Shown here one piece after another: positions 26,276-35,828 of a DNA stretch of 64,000 nucleotides. Each line of letters opens with the position of its first letter. The first letter of the stretch is position 1. The position numbers and the translations under genes were made by a program. The notes under the pieces were generated by a model that ran no database searches, was not told where the DNA came from, and saw nothing but the letters and a program-made list of their open reading frames with translations. The DNA is from Rhizobium lentis (lineage in GTDB: Bacteria > Pseudomonadota > Alphaproteobacteria > Rhizobiales > Rhizobiaceae), in the NCBI RefSeq assembly GCF_017352135.1, contig NZ_CP071454.1, forward strand, positions 2,381,001 through 2,445,000. The letters are read 5' to 3'.

Positions 26276-26496
26276 TGACCCTCCGCCGGCGAAAAGCCGC
26301 CGGGACCTGCCGTAATGAGGTCAGCTTAAGTCATTTCAGATGCCTTGAAAATTCCCGCTGATCTACGCCTTAAGTCAAAGGCCGGGGCGCGGTTGCACCA
26401 GATAATTGCGATTGCCGATTGATTAATTGCAATGAAGATGTAGCTAATCGAAACGACGGCATATCTCTGAAATAGGATCGAAGGGAGACGGATCCG

Positions 26497-26934
26497 ATGC
26501 TCAATGAGTTCAAGGCCTTTATCGCCCGCGGCAATGTCATGGATCTTGCCGTCGGCGTCATCATCGGCGGTGCCTTCGGCGGCATCGTCAAATCGCTGGT
26601 CGACGACATCATCATGCCGATCGTCGGCGCCGTTTTCGGCGGCTTCGATTTTTCCAATTACTTTCTGCCGCTCTCGTCGGCCGTCAACGCACCGACGCTC
26701 GCCGCCGCCCGCGCCCAGGGCGCCGTTTTCGCTTACGGCAATTTCATCACCGTCCTCATCAACTTCCTCATCCTTGCCTGGATCATCTTCCTGATGGTCA
26801 AGGCTGTGAATACGTTACGCGAACAGGTCGAGCGCAAGGAAAAGACCGCACCGGAAGAGGTCCCGCCGCCGCCGGCAGATGTCGCGGTGCTGATGGAAAT
26901 CCGCGATCTCCTCGCCAAGCGCCCAACGGTCTGA
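26497..26934 (+). CDS. mscL: Large-conductance mechanosensitive channel MscL
   Basis: A 145-residue protein matching MscL throughout: the N-terminal amphipathic [20 protein letters not shown] leads into TM1, which contains the pore glycines, and the segment [17 protein letters not shown] is TM2. A charged, proline-containing cytoplasmic C-terminus with [10 protein letters not shown] follows. It acts as a pentameric inner-membrane safety valve opening under hypo-osmotic stress. AAGGGAGA precedes the start. It is monocistronic by spacing. Confidence 0.95.
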   Translation: MLNEFKAFIARGNVMDLAVGVIIGGAFGGIVKSLVDDIIMPIVGAVFGGFDFSNYFLPLSSAVNAPTLAAARAQGAVFAYGNFITVLINFLILAWIIFLMVKAVNTLREQVERKEKTAPEEVPPPPADVAVLMEIRDLLAKRPTV

Positions 26935-26966
26935 TCCGAGCTCAAGCCTGAGCTGCGACTGAATAG

Positions 26967-27055
26967 CTGCCCTTCATCCGCCTGCCCGGTGGGGGCTGCC
27001 GCGGGTCCGAAACGAGGAGAAAGGTGGCCGCAGCCGGATGAGTGGCAGCCAACCG
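26967..27055. repeat. Intergenic palindromic repeat, short relative of the mosaic element
   Basis: Contains CTTCATCCGCCTGCC and the partly complementary CCGCAGCCGGATGA with GGCAGCC after it, matching the end block of the repeats at 6938-7100 and 36201-36377. It forms a long imperfect hairpin between mscL and the aminotransferase gene. Confidence 0.6.
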
Positions 27056-27148
27056 GGCTAATTCATCACCAAAATCGATGTGCCATCACTGGATATCATG
27101 GGATTTGCCGACGCAAATCCTCTATGAAGGCGGAAACCGGAGATATGC

Positions 27149-28315
27149 ATGTCGATCATGGAAAGCCTCAGCCCGCGCGCCCTAACGGCGCCCGAAAGCG
27201 GGATCGTCGAAGTCGTCAACTATGCCCGCGGCCGCGAAGGACTGCTGCCGCTCTGGGTGGGGGAAGGCGACCTGCCGACGCCCGATTTCATCAGCAGGGC
27301 GGCGATGGATGCGCTTGCATCAGGCGAGACCTTCTACACCTGGCAGCGCGGCATTCCGGAGCTTCGCCGGGCGCTGTCGGATTATTACAACAGGCACTTT
27401 TCCGTCCGCTTGCCGGCTGAGCATTTCTACGTCACCGGCTCCGGCATGCAGGCGATCCAGATCTCCGTGCAGGCACTGACCTCGCCCGGCGACGAGTTCG
27501 TCTACCTCACCCCCGCCTGGCCCAATATTGCCGCAGCCCTCGAAATAGCAGGTGCCCGCTCCGTCGGCGTCGAGCTGCAGTTCGAAGGCGGGAAATGGGC
27601 GCTCGATCTCGACCGCGTCGAGGCCGCCATCACACCGAAGACCAGGGGCATCTTCATCAACACGCCCTCGAATCCGACCGGCTGGACGGCGACAAAAAAG
27701 GATCTCGGCGATATCCTGGCGCTTGCCCGCAAGAACGACCTCTGGATCATGGCGGATGAAATCTACGCCCTCTATTATTTTGCCGGCGGCCGTGCGCCTT
27801 CTTTCCTCGACGTGATGGAGCCGGACGACAAGATCATCTTCGTCAATTCCTTCTCGAAGAACTGGTCGATGACCGGCTGGCGTGTCGGCTGGATCGTCGC
27901 ACCGCCTGAGATGGGACAGGTGCTCGAAAACCTCGTCCAGTATTCGACGTCGGGCGTCGCACAGTTCATGCAGAAGGGCGCCGTCGCAGCGCTTGATCTC
28001 GGCGACGATTTCGTCGCCGCCAATATCGCCAAGGCGGCCCGCTCCCGCGATATTCTCTGCGACGCGCTGATTGCCACCAACCGCGTCGAGACGCTGAAGC
28101 CGGACGGCGCGCTCTACGCCTTCCTCAAGATCGATGGCGTCACGGACAGCCGCAGCGCTGCCATCGACATCGTCGACAAGACGGGCGTCGGCCTTGCTCC
28201 CGGGAAAGCGTTCGGCGCCGGCGGCGAGCTTTTCCTGCGCGCCTGTTTCCTGCGCGACCCCACCCAGATGGCGATCGCGGCCGAGCGTCTCTGCAACTAC
28301 ATCCTCAAGCGTTGA
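27149..28315 (+). CDS. Pyridoxal phosphate-dependent aminotransferase (class I/II)
   Basis: A 388-residue fold-type I aminotransferase. The PLP-binding lysine is K237 in NSFSKNWSMTGWRVG, preceded by the NTPSNPTGW motif and the ADEIYALYYF segment, whose Asp contacts the pyridine nitrogen. The carboxylate-binding Arg lies in LFLRACFLRD near the C-terminus. All core residues are present, so it should be an active transaminase, but the amino-acid substrate cannot be told. It stands alone, with a repeat upstream and galE downstream. Confidence 0.88.
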   Translation: MSIMESLSPRALTAPESGIVEVVNYARGREGLLPLWVGEGDLPTPDFISRAAMDALASGETFYTWQRGIPELRRALSDYYNRHFSVRLPAEHFYVTGSGMQAIQISVQALTSPGDEFVYLTPAWPNIAAALEIAGARSVGVELQFEGGKWALDLDRVEAAITPKTRGIFINTPSNPTGWTATKKDLGDILALARKNDLWIMADEIYALYYFAGGRAPSFLDVMEPDDKIIFVNSFSKNWSMTGWRVGWIVAPPEMGQVLENLVQYSTSGVAQFMQKGAVAALDLGDDFVAANIAKAARSRDILCDALIATNRVETLKPDGALYAFLKIDGVTDSRSAAIDIVDKTGVGLAPGKAFGAGGELFLRACFLRDPTQMAIAAERLCNYILKR

Positions 28316-28519
28316 GAGGACGCGCAGGCACGCCTGCCCAGGCGGTTGCGTGCCGGAATCGCCCGATCGATAAAACTGTAGCAAAGACCGAAATCGGCCT
28401 CTAACCACGACTCCAAACATACCCGTTCACAAGCCTTCCAAGGGCGCTGTGATAAGAAAATTGGAAAGAAAACCGGCGCCTGATGCCCCTGCTGATAAAT
28501 GGAAGCAGGGGTGTGGGAC

Positions 28520-29554
28520 ATGGCGGTTTTGGTGACGGGCGGCGCCGGATATATCGGCAGTCACATGGTGTGGGCGCTCATCGATGCGGGCGAGGATGTG
28601 GTCGTGCTCGACCGCCTTTCCACGGGCTTCCGCTGGGCCGTGGCGCCGGCGGCGCGTTTTTATCTCGGCGACATCGCCGACGCTGGCGTCCTGAAGAAGA
28701 TCTTCATCGAAAACGACATCGAGGCGATTGTCCACTTCGCCGGCTCGGCCGTCGTCCCCGTCTCAGTCGCCGATCCGCTCTCCTATTACGACAACAATTC
28801 CGGCAAGACCCGGGCGCTTCTCTCCGCCTCGATCAAGGCCGGCATCCGCAACTTCGTCTTCTCCTCGACGGCCGCCGTCTACGGCCAGCAGAAGACGGAT
28901 CTGCCAGTGAAGGAGACGGCCGCCCTCAATCCGGAAAATCCTTACGGTCAGTCGAAGCTGATGACCGAGTTCATGCTGCGTGATGCTGCCGCCGCCTATG
29001 ATTTCAACTATGTCGCGCTTCGCTACTTCAACGTCGCCGGCGCCGATCCCGGCCACCGCGCCGGCCAGTCGACATCAGGCGCCACGCACCTCATCAAGGT
29101 TGCCTGCGAGGCAGCGCTCGGCAAGCGCGACAGCGTCCATGTCTATGGCATCGACTATCCCACCCATGACGGCACCGGCGTGCGCGATTACATCCATGTC
29201 ACCGACCTCGTCGATGCGCATTTGAAAGCGCTGCAGCACCTGCGCAAGGGCAAGGCGTCGCTCGTTGCCAATTGCGGTTATGGCAGCGGCTATTCCGTGC
29301 TCGACGTCCTGAACATGGTCACCCGCCTGCACGGGCATTCCTTCAAGATCCACATGGCGCCGCGCCGCGCCGGCGATGCGGCGAGCGTCGTCGCCGACGC
29401 TTCGCTCGCCCGGCAGGTGCTCGACTGGATGCCCCGCTACGATTCGTTGGAAACCATCGTCCAGAGCTCGCTCGATTGGGAACTCTTCCTGTCAAACAGG
29501 AACGTCGACGACCTGCACAGCATCCATCGGGCCCTTGCCGCCGCATCCTTCTGA
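28520..29554 (+). CDS. galE: UDP-glucose 4-epimerase
   Basis: A 344-residue extended SDR. The NAD-binding motif GGAGYIG is at 7-13, the catalytic S116/T117 lies in FSSTAAVYG, and the Y142-x3-K146 pair lies in NPYGQSKLMTE. ALRYFNVAGADP and GVRDYIHVTDLV are typical of GalE. It interconverts UDP-glucose and UDP-galactose; in rhizobia this supplies galactose for exopolysaccharide and lipopolysaccharide, a role usually called exoB. Start at 28520 is preferred over an ATG seven codons upstream because the family begins MAVLVTGG and AGGGG lies suitably placed. Confidence 0.92.
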   Translation: MAVLVTGGAGYIGSHMVWALIDAGEDVVVLDRLSTGFRWAVAPAARFYLGDIADAGVLKKIFIENDIEAIVHFAGSAVVPVSVADPLSYYDNNSGKTRALLSASIKAGIRNFVFSSTAAVYGQQKTDLPVKETAALNPENPYGQSKLMTEFMLRDAAAAYDFNYVALRYFNVAGADPGHRAGQSTSGATHLIKVACEAALGKRDSVHVYGIDYPTHDGTGVRDYIHVTDLVDAHLKALQHLRKGKASLVANCGYGSGYSVLDVLNMVTRLHGHSFKIHMAPRRAGDAASVVADASLARQVLDWMPRYDSLETIVQSSLDWELFLSNRNVDDLHSIHRALAAASF

Positions 29555-29776
29555 GTGGTTTCCCGCCGACGTTCGCCTGTTTATTGTCCCCGAAGCCCTC
29601 GCCGAGGAATTGAAGGCCATAGGGATTCGTCTCGCCATCGACAGTGTGGCCCGCTGCGACGTCGCAACGCCGGCCCGGGATTTGCTGTCGGCCTGAGCAA
29701 ACGATCGGTGTTGGCTGGAAATGCTGGAGCGATGCCGCATCCTCGGCTATGCATGGTTCAACAGGCGAGGTGAACC

Positions 29777-30829
29777 ATGCAGCACGGCGAAGTGATCATC
29801 GAACGGCAGGGCACTGCCGGCATCATCCGGCTCAACCGGCCGCGGGCGCTGAACAGTTTGACGTTGCCGATGATCCGCACGCTCACCGAAGTACTTGATG
29901 GCTTTGCCTCCGAATCCAATGTGGCGAGCGTTGTCATCACGGGCGAAGGCGAACGCGGTTTCTGCGCCGGCGGCGATATCCGCGCCCTGCATGAGAGCGC
30001 CCGCGCCGGCGATGGTCTCGCCGGAACCTTCTGGCGGGAGGAATTTCGTCTCAACCATCAGATCGCCTCCTACCCCAAACCCTATGTCGCGCTGATGGAC
30101 GGCATCACCATGGGCGGCGGCGTCGGCCTGTCCTCCCACGGAAGGCACCGCATCGTCACCGAGCGCACCCGCCTTGCCATGCCCGAAACCGGCATCGGCT
30201 ATGTCCCCGATATCGGCGCCACCTGGCTGCTGCCGAAGGCGCCCGGCGAGGCCGGAACATGGCTCGGCCTGACTGGCCTCGATATTGGCGCTGCCGACGC
30301 GATCTACGCCGGCCTGGCCGATCTTCAGGTCGCCTCGCCGCGGCTCGGCGCGGTGATCGATGCTCTTTCGGACCTGCCGCGCGGCAGCACGGCGAGCGAT
30401 GTCGATGCCCTCTTGCAGGCACTTGCCGAGCCCCAGGGTGAAAGCCGGCTGCGGCAGAATGCCGCGGTGATTGACCGAGCATTCGGTTTCGGCAGCGTCG
30501 AAGAAATTCTTGCGGCGCTTGCCGCAGAAGAGGGCGAATTCGCCACCGAGACGCGCCGCGTACTGCTGACGCGCTCGCCGACCAGCCTGAAGCTTGCTCT
30601 GCGGCTGCTGAGGGCCGGCCGTGCCAGCAGTTCCCTTGCCGAGTGCCTCGGCCGTGAGCTCGGCGTCTGCCTGCAAATGCTTGACAATCCCGATTTCTTC
30701 GAAGGCATTCGCGCCGCCGTCATCGACAAGGACCGCAATCCGCGATGGTCGCCGGCGTCAGTCGAGGCGGTACCGGCCGAAACGGTCGAGCGCTTCCTGA
30801 AACCGGCCGAACCGCCGCTTTCGCTCTGA
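29777..30829 (+). CDS. Enoyl-CoA hydratase/isomerase family protein, 3-hydroxyisobutyryl-CoA hydrolase type
   Basis: A 350-residue crotonase-fold protein. GFCAGGDIRALHE forms the first oxyanion-hole segment and MDGITMGGGVGLS the second. The key pair E137 and D145 in PETGIGYVPDIG is spaced exactly as the catalytic Glu and Asp of 3-hydroxyisobutyryl-CoA hydrolase, and the length with the long C-terminal extension also fits that subfamily. It would release 3-hydroxyisobutyrate in valine breakdown. No other valine-pathway gene adjoins it. Confidence 0.84.
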   Translation: MQHGEVIIERQGTAGIIRLNRPRALNSLTLPMIRTLTEVLDGFASESNVASVVITGEGERGFCAGGDIRALHESARAGDGLAGTFWREEFRLNHQIASYPKPYVALMDGITMGGGVGLSSHGRHRIVTERTRLAMPETGIGYVPDIGATWLLPKAPGEAGTWLGLTGLDIGAADAIYAGLADLQVASPRLGAVIDALSDLPRGSTASDVDALLQALAEPQGESRLRQNAAVIDRAFGFGSVEEILAALAAEEGEFATETRRVLLTRSPTSLKLALRLLRAGRASSSLAECLGRELGVCLQMLDNPDFFEGIRAAVIDKDRNPRWSPASVEAVPAETVERFLKPAEPPLSL

Positions 30830-31070
30830 CGCAATAAACTTCTTGCCTTGATCGATGCGGGCACCGCCCGGGAGGTGAGGGCGCCTGCGTCCTCATGCCA
30901 GCCGCGCCACCACCAAATCGTCGCGGCATCCCGCCGAAACCATAGGTCCTCCTGTGCTAAAGGCGAACCTTCCCTCTCCCTTGACCTGATCGACCGCCAA
31001 ACACGCTTCGACATAGTGTCCGCGACGTCCCGTAACGACACGTCTCGATCACGCAAAACAGGAGCGCATC

Positions 31071-32033
31071 ATGTCACAGGCAGAAGCAAGACCTCGCAGT
31101 CAGCAAGAGACGGACATGGACCCGGGCAGTCCGCAGTCCGGCAGGCCACGGCAGCCTGATGAGTTGGTTCCGTCGCGCTACGCGGTGCGGATCGGTGAAA
31201 TTGAGGTACTGATCATCAGCGATGGGGTGCTGCCGCTCCCGACTGCGATGCTGGGACACAACGCCGACGCGGCCGACCGAGCAGCCTGGCTGGACGAGAT
31301 GTTCCTGCCGCCGGACGCTTTCGACTGGGCGCTGAACGTGGTTCTGGTGCGCAGCGGCGGACAGACCATCCTCATCGACGCTGGGCTGGGTTTGGATCCG
31401 GACCTCAACTTGCCGCGGGCAGGGCAGTTGATCAGGCGACTGGAGTCCGCCGGAATTGATCTGGGATCCGTGACCGACGCGGTGCTGACCCACCTGCACA
31501 TGGATCACATTGGCGGGCTGCTGGTCGATGGGGTGAAGGACCGGCTGCGTCCCGACCTCAGGATTCATGTGGCGGCCGCCGAGGCCAAGTTCTGGGAAGC
31601 GCCCGATTTCAGCCATGTGTCCATGCCGCCCGGCTTCCCGGACGCGCTTCGGGCGACCGCGAAGCGTTTCCTGAGCGAATACGGCAGCCATCTCAGGCAG
31701 TTCGACGAGCAGTCCGAAGTGGCGCCCGGAGTGATCGTCCGCCGCACCGGCGGCCACACACCTGGGCACAGTGTCGTTCGCCTGGCATCCGGCAGCGACC
31801 GTCTGACATTCGCCGGCGACGCCATCTTTGCGGTCGGCTTCGAGCACCCCGACTGGTACAATGGTTTCGAACATTATCCCGAGGAGGCGGCGCGTGTTCG
31901 CCTCGATCTCTTGCGGGAGCTGGCGGCGACCGGCGAACAGCTGGTGGCCACGCACCTGCCGTTCCCGTCCGTAGGCCGCGTGGCGGTCGAAGGTGAAGCC
32001 TTCCGTTGGGTGCCGGTATTCTGGGACTACTGA
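31071..32033 (+). CDS. Metallo-beta-lactamase-fold hydrolase
   Basis: A 320-residue MBL-fold protein with the full zinc set: HLHMDH (H141, H143, D145, H146), a His in RRTGGHTPGHS, the bridging Asp in LTFAGDAIF and a final His in ATHLPFPS. The first 35 or so residues are charged and low in family likeness, so the mature start could be later. Sequence pattern is like the lactonase/hydrolase branch with an AHL-lactonase-type HxHxDH, but the substrate is not predictable. CAGGAG precedes the ATG at 31071. The 240-base gap upstream shows no gene. Confidence 0.83.
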   Translation: MSQAEARPRSQQETDMDPGSPQSGRPRQPDELVPSRYAVRIGEIEVLIISDGVLPLPTAMLGHNADAADRAAWLDEMFLPPDAFDWALNVVLVRSGGQTILIDAGLGLDPDLNLPRAGQLIRRLESAGIDLGSVTDAVLTHLHMDHIGGLLVDGVKDRLRPDLRIHVAAAEAKFWEAPDFSHVSMPPGFPDALRATAKRFLSEYGSHLRQFDEQSEVAPGVIVRRTGGHTPGHSVVRLASGSDRLTFAGDAIFAVGFEHPDWYNGFEHYPEEAARVRLDLLRELAATGEQLVATHLPFPSVGRVAVEGEAFRWVPVFWDY

Positions 32034-32092
32034 GCCTGTCAGGCAGGACCATATCGGAGCGCGTCGTAGGATCGGATTGCCCGCGGCGCGCC

Positions 32093-34153
32093 CTATCGCC
32101 ACATACCGCGCATGCGGGCGCCGACGTCGATGCGCACCTGCCGCGCCTGCGCCTGGGCGGCCGCTTCCGATTTCACCAGCGGCCAGCTGCAGGCCTCGAA
32201 GAACTGTAAGAGCGTCGCCGGAATGAAGCGGCTGCGCGCGGCATAGACGTGCCGGTCGCCCTGCGTGTTCTGGCCGTAGGTGAAGAAGCGCTGTGGCACG
32301 ACGAGATCGAGGCCGTCACGGGCGCGGGTCATCGCCACGTAGAGCAGCCGGCGCTCCTCCTCGATTTCGGCGGTCGTGCCGACGGCGAGATCGTTCGGAA
32401 TGCAGCCGTCGACGACGTTCAGCATAAAGACCTTCGTCCATTCCTGGCCCTTGGCCGAATGGATGGTCGACAGGATCAGATAGTCCTCGTCGAGCAGCGG
32501 CACGCCCGCCTGGTCGCTGGTCGCATCCGGCGGATCGAGCGTGAGTTCCGTAAGGAAGCGCTCGCGCGAGGCATAACCGCCGGCGATCTGCTCGAGCTGC
32601 AGCAGGTCGGCCTGCCGTGTCGATGCGTCCTCGTGCAGCCGCTCCAGATGCGGCGCGTACCATTGCCGCGCCAGCCCGATTTCCGCCGGCCAGCCGGCCT
32701 TGCCGGATTTCAGCTCCTGCAGCATCGAAACGAAATCGGTCCAATCCGTGCCGGAGCGCGGCGGCGCCGGCATGGCGGCCAGAGCCGACAGCGGGCTAGC
32801 ATCCTGGGCCATCAGGTCGAGCGCCTTCTGCGCGGTCGTCGGCCCGACGCCCGGCAGGATCTGCATCAGCCGGAAGCCCGCCACCCGGTCACGCGGGTTC
32901 TGGGCGAAGCGAAGGGCGGCCAGCATGTCCTTGACATGCGCGCTGTCGAGAAACTTTAGCCCGCCGAACTTGACGAAGGGAATGTTGCGCCGGGTCAGCT
33001 CGACTTCCAGCGGCCCGCTGTGATGGGCGGCGCGAAAGAGCACGGCCTGCTGCTTGAGCTTGAGACCTTCCTCGCGATTGTCGAGCACCTTGTCGGCGAC
33101 ATAACGCGCCTGTTCGGCCTCGTCGCGCACCGTGACGAGGCGCGGCCGCTCCGCCGATTGGCGCTCGGTCCACAGGTTCTTGGTGAAGCGCTCCGAGGCG
33201 AGATCGATCACGGCATTGGCGGCGGCGAGGATCGGCTGCGTAGAGCGGTAGTTGCGGTCGAGCGTGACGATATTGGCGGCCGGGCTGAAGGCCGCGGGAA
33301 AATCGAGGATGTTGCGCACCGTCGCGGCGCGGAAGGAATAGATCGACTGCGCATCGTCGCCGACGACGGTCAGCCCCTGGCCCTGCGGCTTCAATGCCAG
33401 CAGGATCGAGGCCTGCAGCCGGTTGGTGTCCTGATATTCGTCGACGAGCACATGGTCGAAGCGGCTGCCTATATCCTCGGCAATGGCGGTCTCGCCGACC
33501 ATCTGCGCCCAGTAGAGCAGCAGGTCGTCGTAATCGAGCACGTTCTGGGCCTGCTTGGCCTCGACATAGCAGGCGAAAAGCTCGCGCAGCTGCTTCTCCC
33601 AGGCCGCGCACCAGGGAAAGGCATCGCGCAGCACCTGGTCGAGCGCGGTTTCGGAGTTCACCGCCCGGGAATAGATGGCAAGGCAGGTGCCTTTGGCCGG
33701 AAAGCGGCTTTCCGTTTTGGAAAAGCCGAGGTCGTGCCGGATGAGGTTCATCAGGTCGGCACTGTCTTCGCGGTCGTGAATGGTGAAATCGGCATCGAGG
33801 CCGATCTGTTGGGCATAATCGCGCAGCAGCCGCGCGCCGATGCCGTGAAAGGTGCCGGACCAGGAAAGTGCGTCGGCCATGATGCCGGCATTGGCGCCGA
33901 GAACGTCGCGGCAGATGCGCTCGACGCGTCGCGCCATCTCGGCCGCCGCCCGGCGCGAGAAGGTCATCAGCAGGATGCGGCGGGGATCGGCGCCCTTGAC
34001 GATGAGATGGGCGACCCGATGCGCCAGCGTGTTCGTCTTGCCCGAGCCCGCCCCGGCAATGACCAGCAGCGGCCCGGCAATATGGCTTCCGTCGGTGAGC
34101 GTGCCGTGTTCGACGGCCATGCGCTGCTGGGGATTGAGCTTTTCGAGATACAT
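32093..34153 (-). CDS. UvrD/Rep family ATP-dependent DNA helicase
   Basis: A 686-residue superfamily 1A helicase. The Walker A motif is VIAGAGSGKTNTLAHR near residue 32, motif II is VDEYQDTN, motif III is VVGDDAQSIYSFRAA, motif IV follows LDRNYRST, and the C-terminal motif VI region is EEERRLLYVAMTRARD. The N-terminus LNPQQRMAVEHG is the Q-motif-like start of UvrD/PcrA enzymes. It should unwind DNA 3'-5' in repair or replication restart. It is slightly shorter than UvrD itself and may be a paralogue. It ends only 60 bases from the convergent MBL-fold gene. Confidence 0.9.
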   Translation of the reverse strand: MYLEKLNPQQRMAVEHGTLTDGSHIAGPLLVIAGAGSGKTNTLAHRVAHLIVKGADPRRILLMTFSRRAAAEMARRVERICRDVLGANAGIMADALSWSGTFHGIGARLLRDYAQQIGLDADFTIHDREDSADLMNLIRHDLGFSKTESRFPAKGTCLAIYSRAVNSETALDQVLRDAFPWCAAWEKQLRELFACYVEAKQAQNVLDYDDLLLYWAQMVGETAIAEDIGSRFDHVLVDEYQDTNRLQASILLALKPQGQGLTVVGDDAQSIYSFRAATVRNILDFPAAFSPAANIVTLDRNYRSTQPILAAANAVIDLASERFTKNLWTERQSAERPRLVTVRDEAEQARYVADKVLDNREEGLKLKQQAVLFRAAHHSGPLEVELTRRNIPFVKFGGLKFLDSAHVKDMLAALRFAQNPRDRVAGFRLMQILPGVGPTTAQKALDLMAQDASPLSALAAMPAPPRSGTDWTDFVSMLQELKSGKAGWPAEIGLARQWYAPHLERLHEDASTRQADLLQLEQIAGGYASRERFLTELTLDPPDATSDQAGVPLLDEDYLILSTIHSAKGQEWTKVFMLNVVDGCIPNDLAVGTTAEIEEERRLLYVAMTRARDGLDLVVPQRFFTYGQNTQGDRHVYAARSRFIPATLLQFFEACSWPLVKSEAAAQAQARQVRIDVGARMRGMWR

Positions 34154-34255
34154 CCAGCCGTCCGGTCGGGCTCCCGCAGAATCACTGCGGCAAGATTAGA
34201 TGTTCCTTGAATGTTCGCGATTGCCGCCGCTGTCAAGCCGGTAAGCGGGCAATCC

Positions 34256-34522
34256 TCAATCGGGGAAATCCGGACCGACCACCCGCCGCACCAGTTTCAG
34301 GCTGCGGTCCGGTTGGAGAATATAGGTTTCCTCCACGCGCTGGCCCGTCTCGCTGTAGAATTGGTGATGGACGGCGCTGCCGATCGGCGACTTGGTGAGC
34401 TTGGTTCGCGGCTGGCCGCCATAGGTGATGCTGCCGGGAATGGGTTCCAGCGCCGGCGTATCGACCGAGGAGCAGCCGGCGAGCATGGCCCCGGCCAACA
34501 AGGCGGGCAAAAACGCTTTCAT
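34256..34522 (-). CDS. Small lipoprotein of unknown function
   Basis: An 88-residue protein with a clear lipoprotein signal: KAFLPALLAGAMLAGCSS, with the lipidated Cys at residue 17. The mature part of about 70 residues includes ITYGGQPRTKL and ETYILQPDRSLKLVRRVV, which look like beta strands; no family is recognised. It should be anchored in the outer or inner membrane facing the periplasm. Located upstream of the helicase on the same strand, with a 100-base gap, so a separate promoter is likely. Confidence 0.7.
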   Translation of the reverse strand: MKAFLPALLAGAMLAGCSSVDTPALEPIPGSITYGGQPRTKLTKSPIGSAVHHQFYSETGQRVEETYILQPDRSLKLVRRVVGPDFPD

Positions 34523-34676
34523 TCGTCATCCCTCTACAGACTGCCGAGGGATATGGAAAGCGTTCCAACTTTCGCCAAGGGCTGCCTGCCTATTGTCTTT
34601 GAATATTATCCGAACCTGTTTTCCCGATCTTGATAAATCCGACCGGCAGGGTCACGGCGCGGCGGGGACAAGTGCT

Positions 34677-34825
34677 TCAGTCGAGAGCCTCCTTCATGCG
34701 CTCGGCGATCTCGACGCCCGGAAAATCCTGGTCGGCCGAGGCGATGTGCGTGGGCCCCTGTTGCGGCGCTGAGGGAACCAAAGCGCCCTCCCAGGTGTTG
34801 AAAAGCCGGACCTGAAACGCTGGAG
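34677..34825 (-). pseudogene. Possible C-terminal gene remnant
   Basis: An in-frame minus-strand stretch of about 50 codons reads as normal protein, with FNTWEGALVPSAPQQGPTH and DFPGVEIAERMKEALD just before a stop, but it is preceded by an in-frame stop and has no ATG. It may be the tail of a decayed gene or a short gene with a non-standard start. No family is recognised. Confidence 0.3.
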
Positions 34826-34831
34826 ACCATC

Positions 34832-35095
34832 ATGCAGACGCTTCTTCGCCTCCGGGCGTCCACCTTGATCATCGGCTGCGGCGTCTTTGCCAGCCCAGCC
34901 TATGCCTCGCTTGAAACGGGCATGGATTATTCCGCTTTGCCGAAGGATCAGATCGCCTTCAACGAATATACCGAGACGACCGCCTGCGAGCCGGCGGAGC
35001 CGCACTATCTGCCGTCATTCATCCGCGCGGCCGACGGCACGATTATCGGTGTGGGATATATCGAGATGGAGAATGAGGCCGGCTCGGCTTGCTGA
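34832..35095 (+). CDS. Small exported protein of unknown function
   Basis: An 87-residue protein with an N-terminal signal peptide ending at about AYA-S (residue 26). The mature 61 residues contain two Cys (in TTACEPAEPH and at the very C-terminus), which could form a disulfide in the periplasm. LETGMDYSALPKDQ looks like a processed N-terminus. No family is recognised. No strong ribosome binding site is seen before the ATG. The remnant on the opposite strand ends immediately upstream. Confidence 0.55.
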   Translation: MQTLLRLRASTLIIGCGVFASPAYASLETGMDYSALPKDQIAFNEYTETTACEPAEPHYLPSFIRAADGTIIGVGYIEMENEAGSAC

Positions 35096-35114
35096 AACCG
35101 ATCCGCTCGATCGA

Positions 35115-35146
35115 GGCTCGTCTGCGTTTCCGGATGACGAGCCTCT
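35115..35146. terminator. Hairpin after the small exported protein gene
   Basis: GAGGCTCGTC, a ten-to-twelve-base loop, then GACGAGCCTC: a perfect 10-bp stem 20 bases after the stop codon. No T-run follows. It could end transcription from either side; the next gene is on the opposite strand. Confidence 0.4.
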
Positions 35147-35320
35147 GACCGTCATCATGACGGCTGGATGTTTTCTATCGAAACAGCTGGCTCAGGTGCA
35201 ACGCCCTTTGCTCCAAAACCCGGCACCTGCTCGATGCAGGGTTAAGTGAAAATTAAACAATGCACCATCGCGGGACAGCTTGCTGACCAAACCGAAAACC
35301 GTCGGGCGCCCCTGCTTGCG

Positions 35321-35563
35321 TTAATGCAGCTTCAGCTTCGCCTCTTCGGCCGCCGCCAGGAACTCGGCCCTCGCCTCCTCCACGCTTTTACGGCCGTCCA
35401 GCGCTGCCCGGCAGGTGCTGCGGGCCTTGATATAATGAAGTCCGCGCGAACTCGGCCAGAAATCCGCCAGGCATTTCAAGGCATCGAACGGCCCGGTGAC
35501 CGTTCGCGCATCGGCGCCTTCGAAACCGACCGTCACCGGGCTGTTCCATCTCTCAGTTGCCAT
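35321..35563 (-). CDS. DUF982 domain-containing protein
   Basis: An 80-residue protein with the DUF982 pattern: WNSPVTVGFEGADARTVTGPFDALKCLADFWP near the N-terminus and a helical, Ala/Glu-rich end (EEARAEFLAAAEEAKL). The family is small, of unknown function, and expanded in rhizobia, where many copies are spread over chromosome and plasmids. A soluble cytoplasmic protein is expected. GGAGGAGT-like sequence precedes the start. Neighbours give no hint of role. Confidence 0.8.
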   Translation of the reverse strand: MATERWNSPVTVGFEGADARTVTGPFDALKCLADFWPSSRGLHYIKARSTCRAALDGRKSVEEARAEFLAAAEEAKLKLH

Positions 35564-35828
35564 CGATACTCCTCCACGATTGTCGACAGAAACACGGGTG
35601 CAGCGCCTCCCATTCCTAGGACAGACGCCGCCATGGTAGGCATTCTAGCGCGATTTTTCCCGTCAACAATGGTGAATCGTTTGTTGCTGATGAGGCGGAA
35701 TGCCAACTTGAGTAAGGCGAATCGCGTGGGTGTGCACGCCCGGAGGAATTTTGAGTAGTCGCAGATAAGTTGTGTGGCGCTTGCGCGCCGCTACCGCTAC
35801 CATGCTCGGGAAAGCTGAGGGGCTCGAT

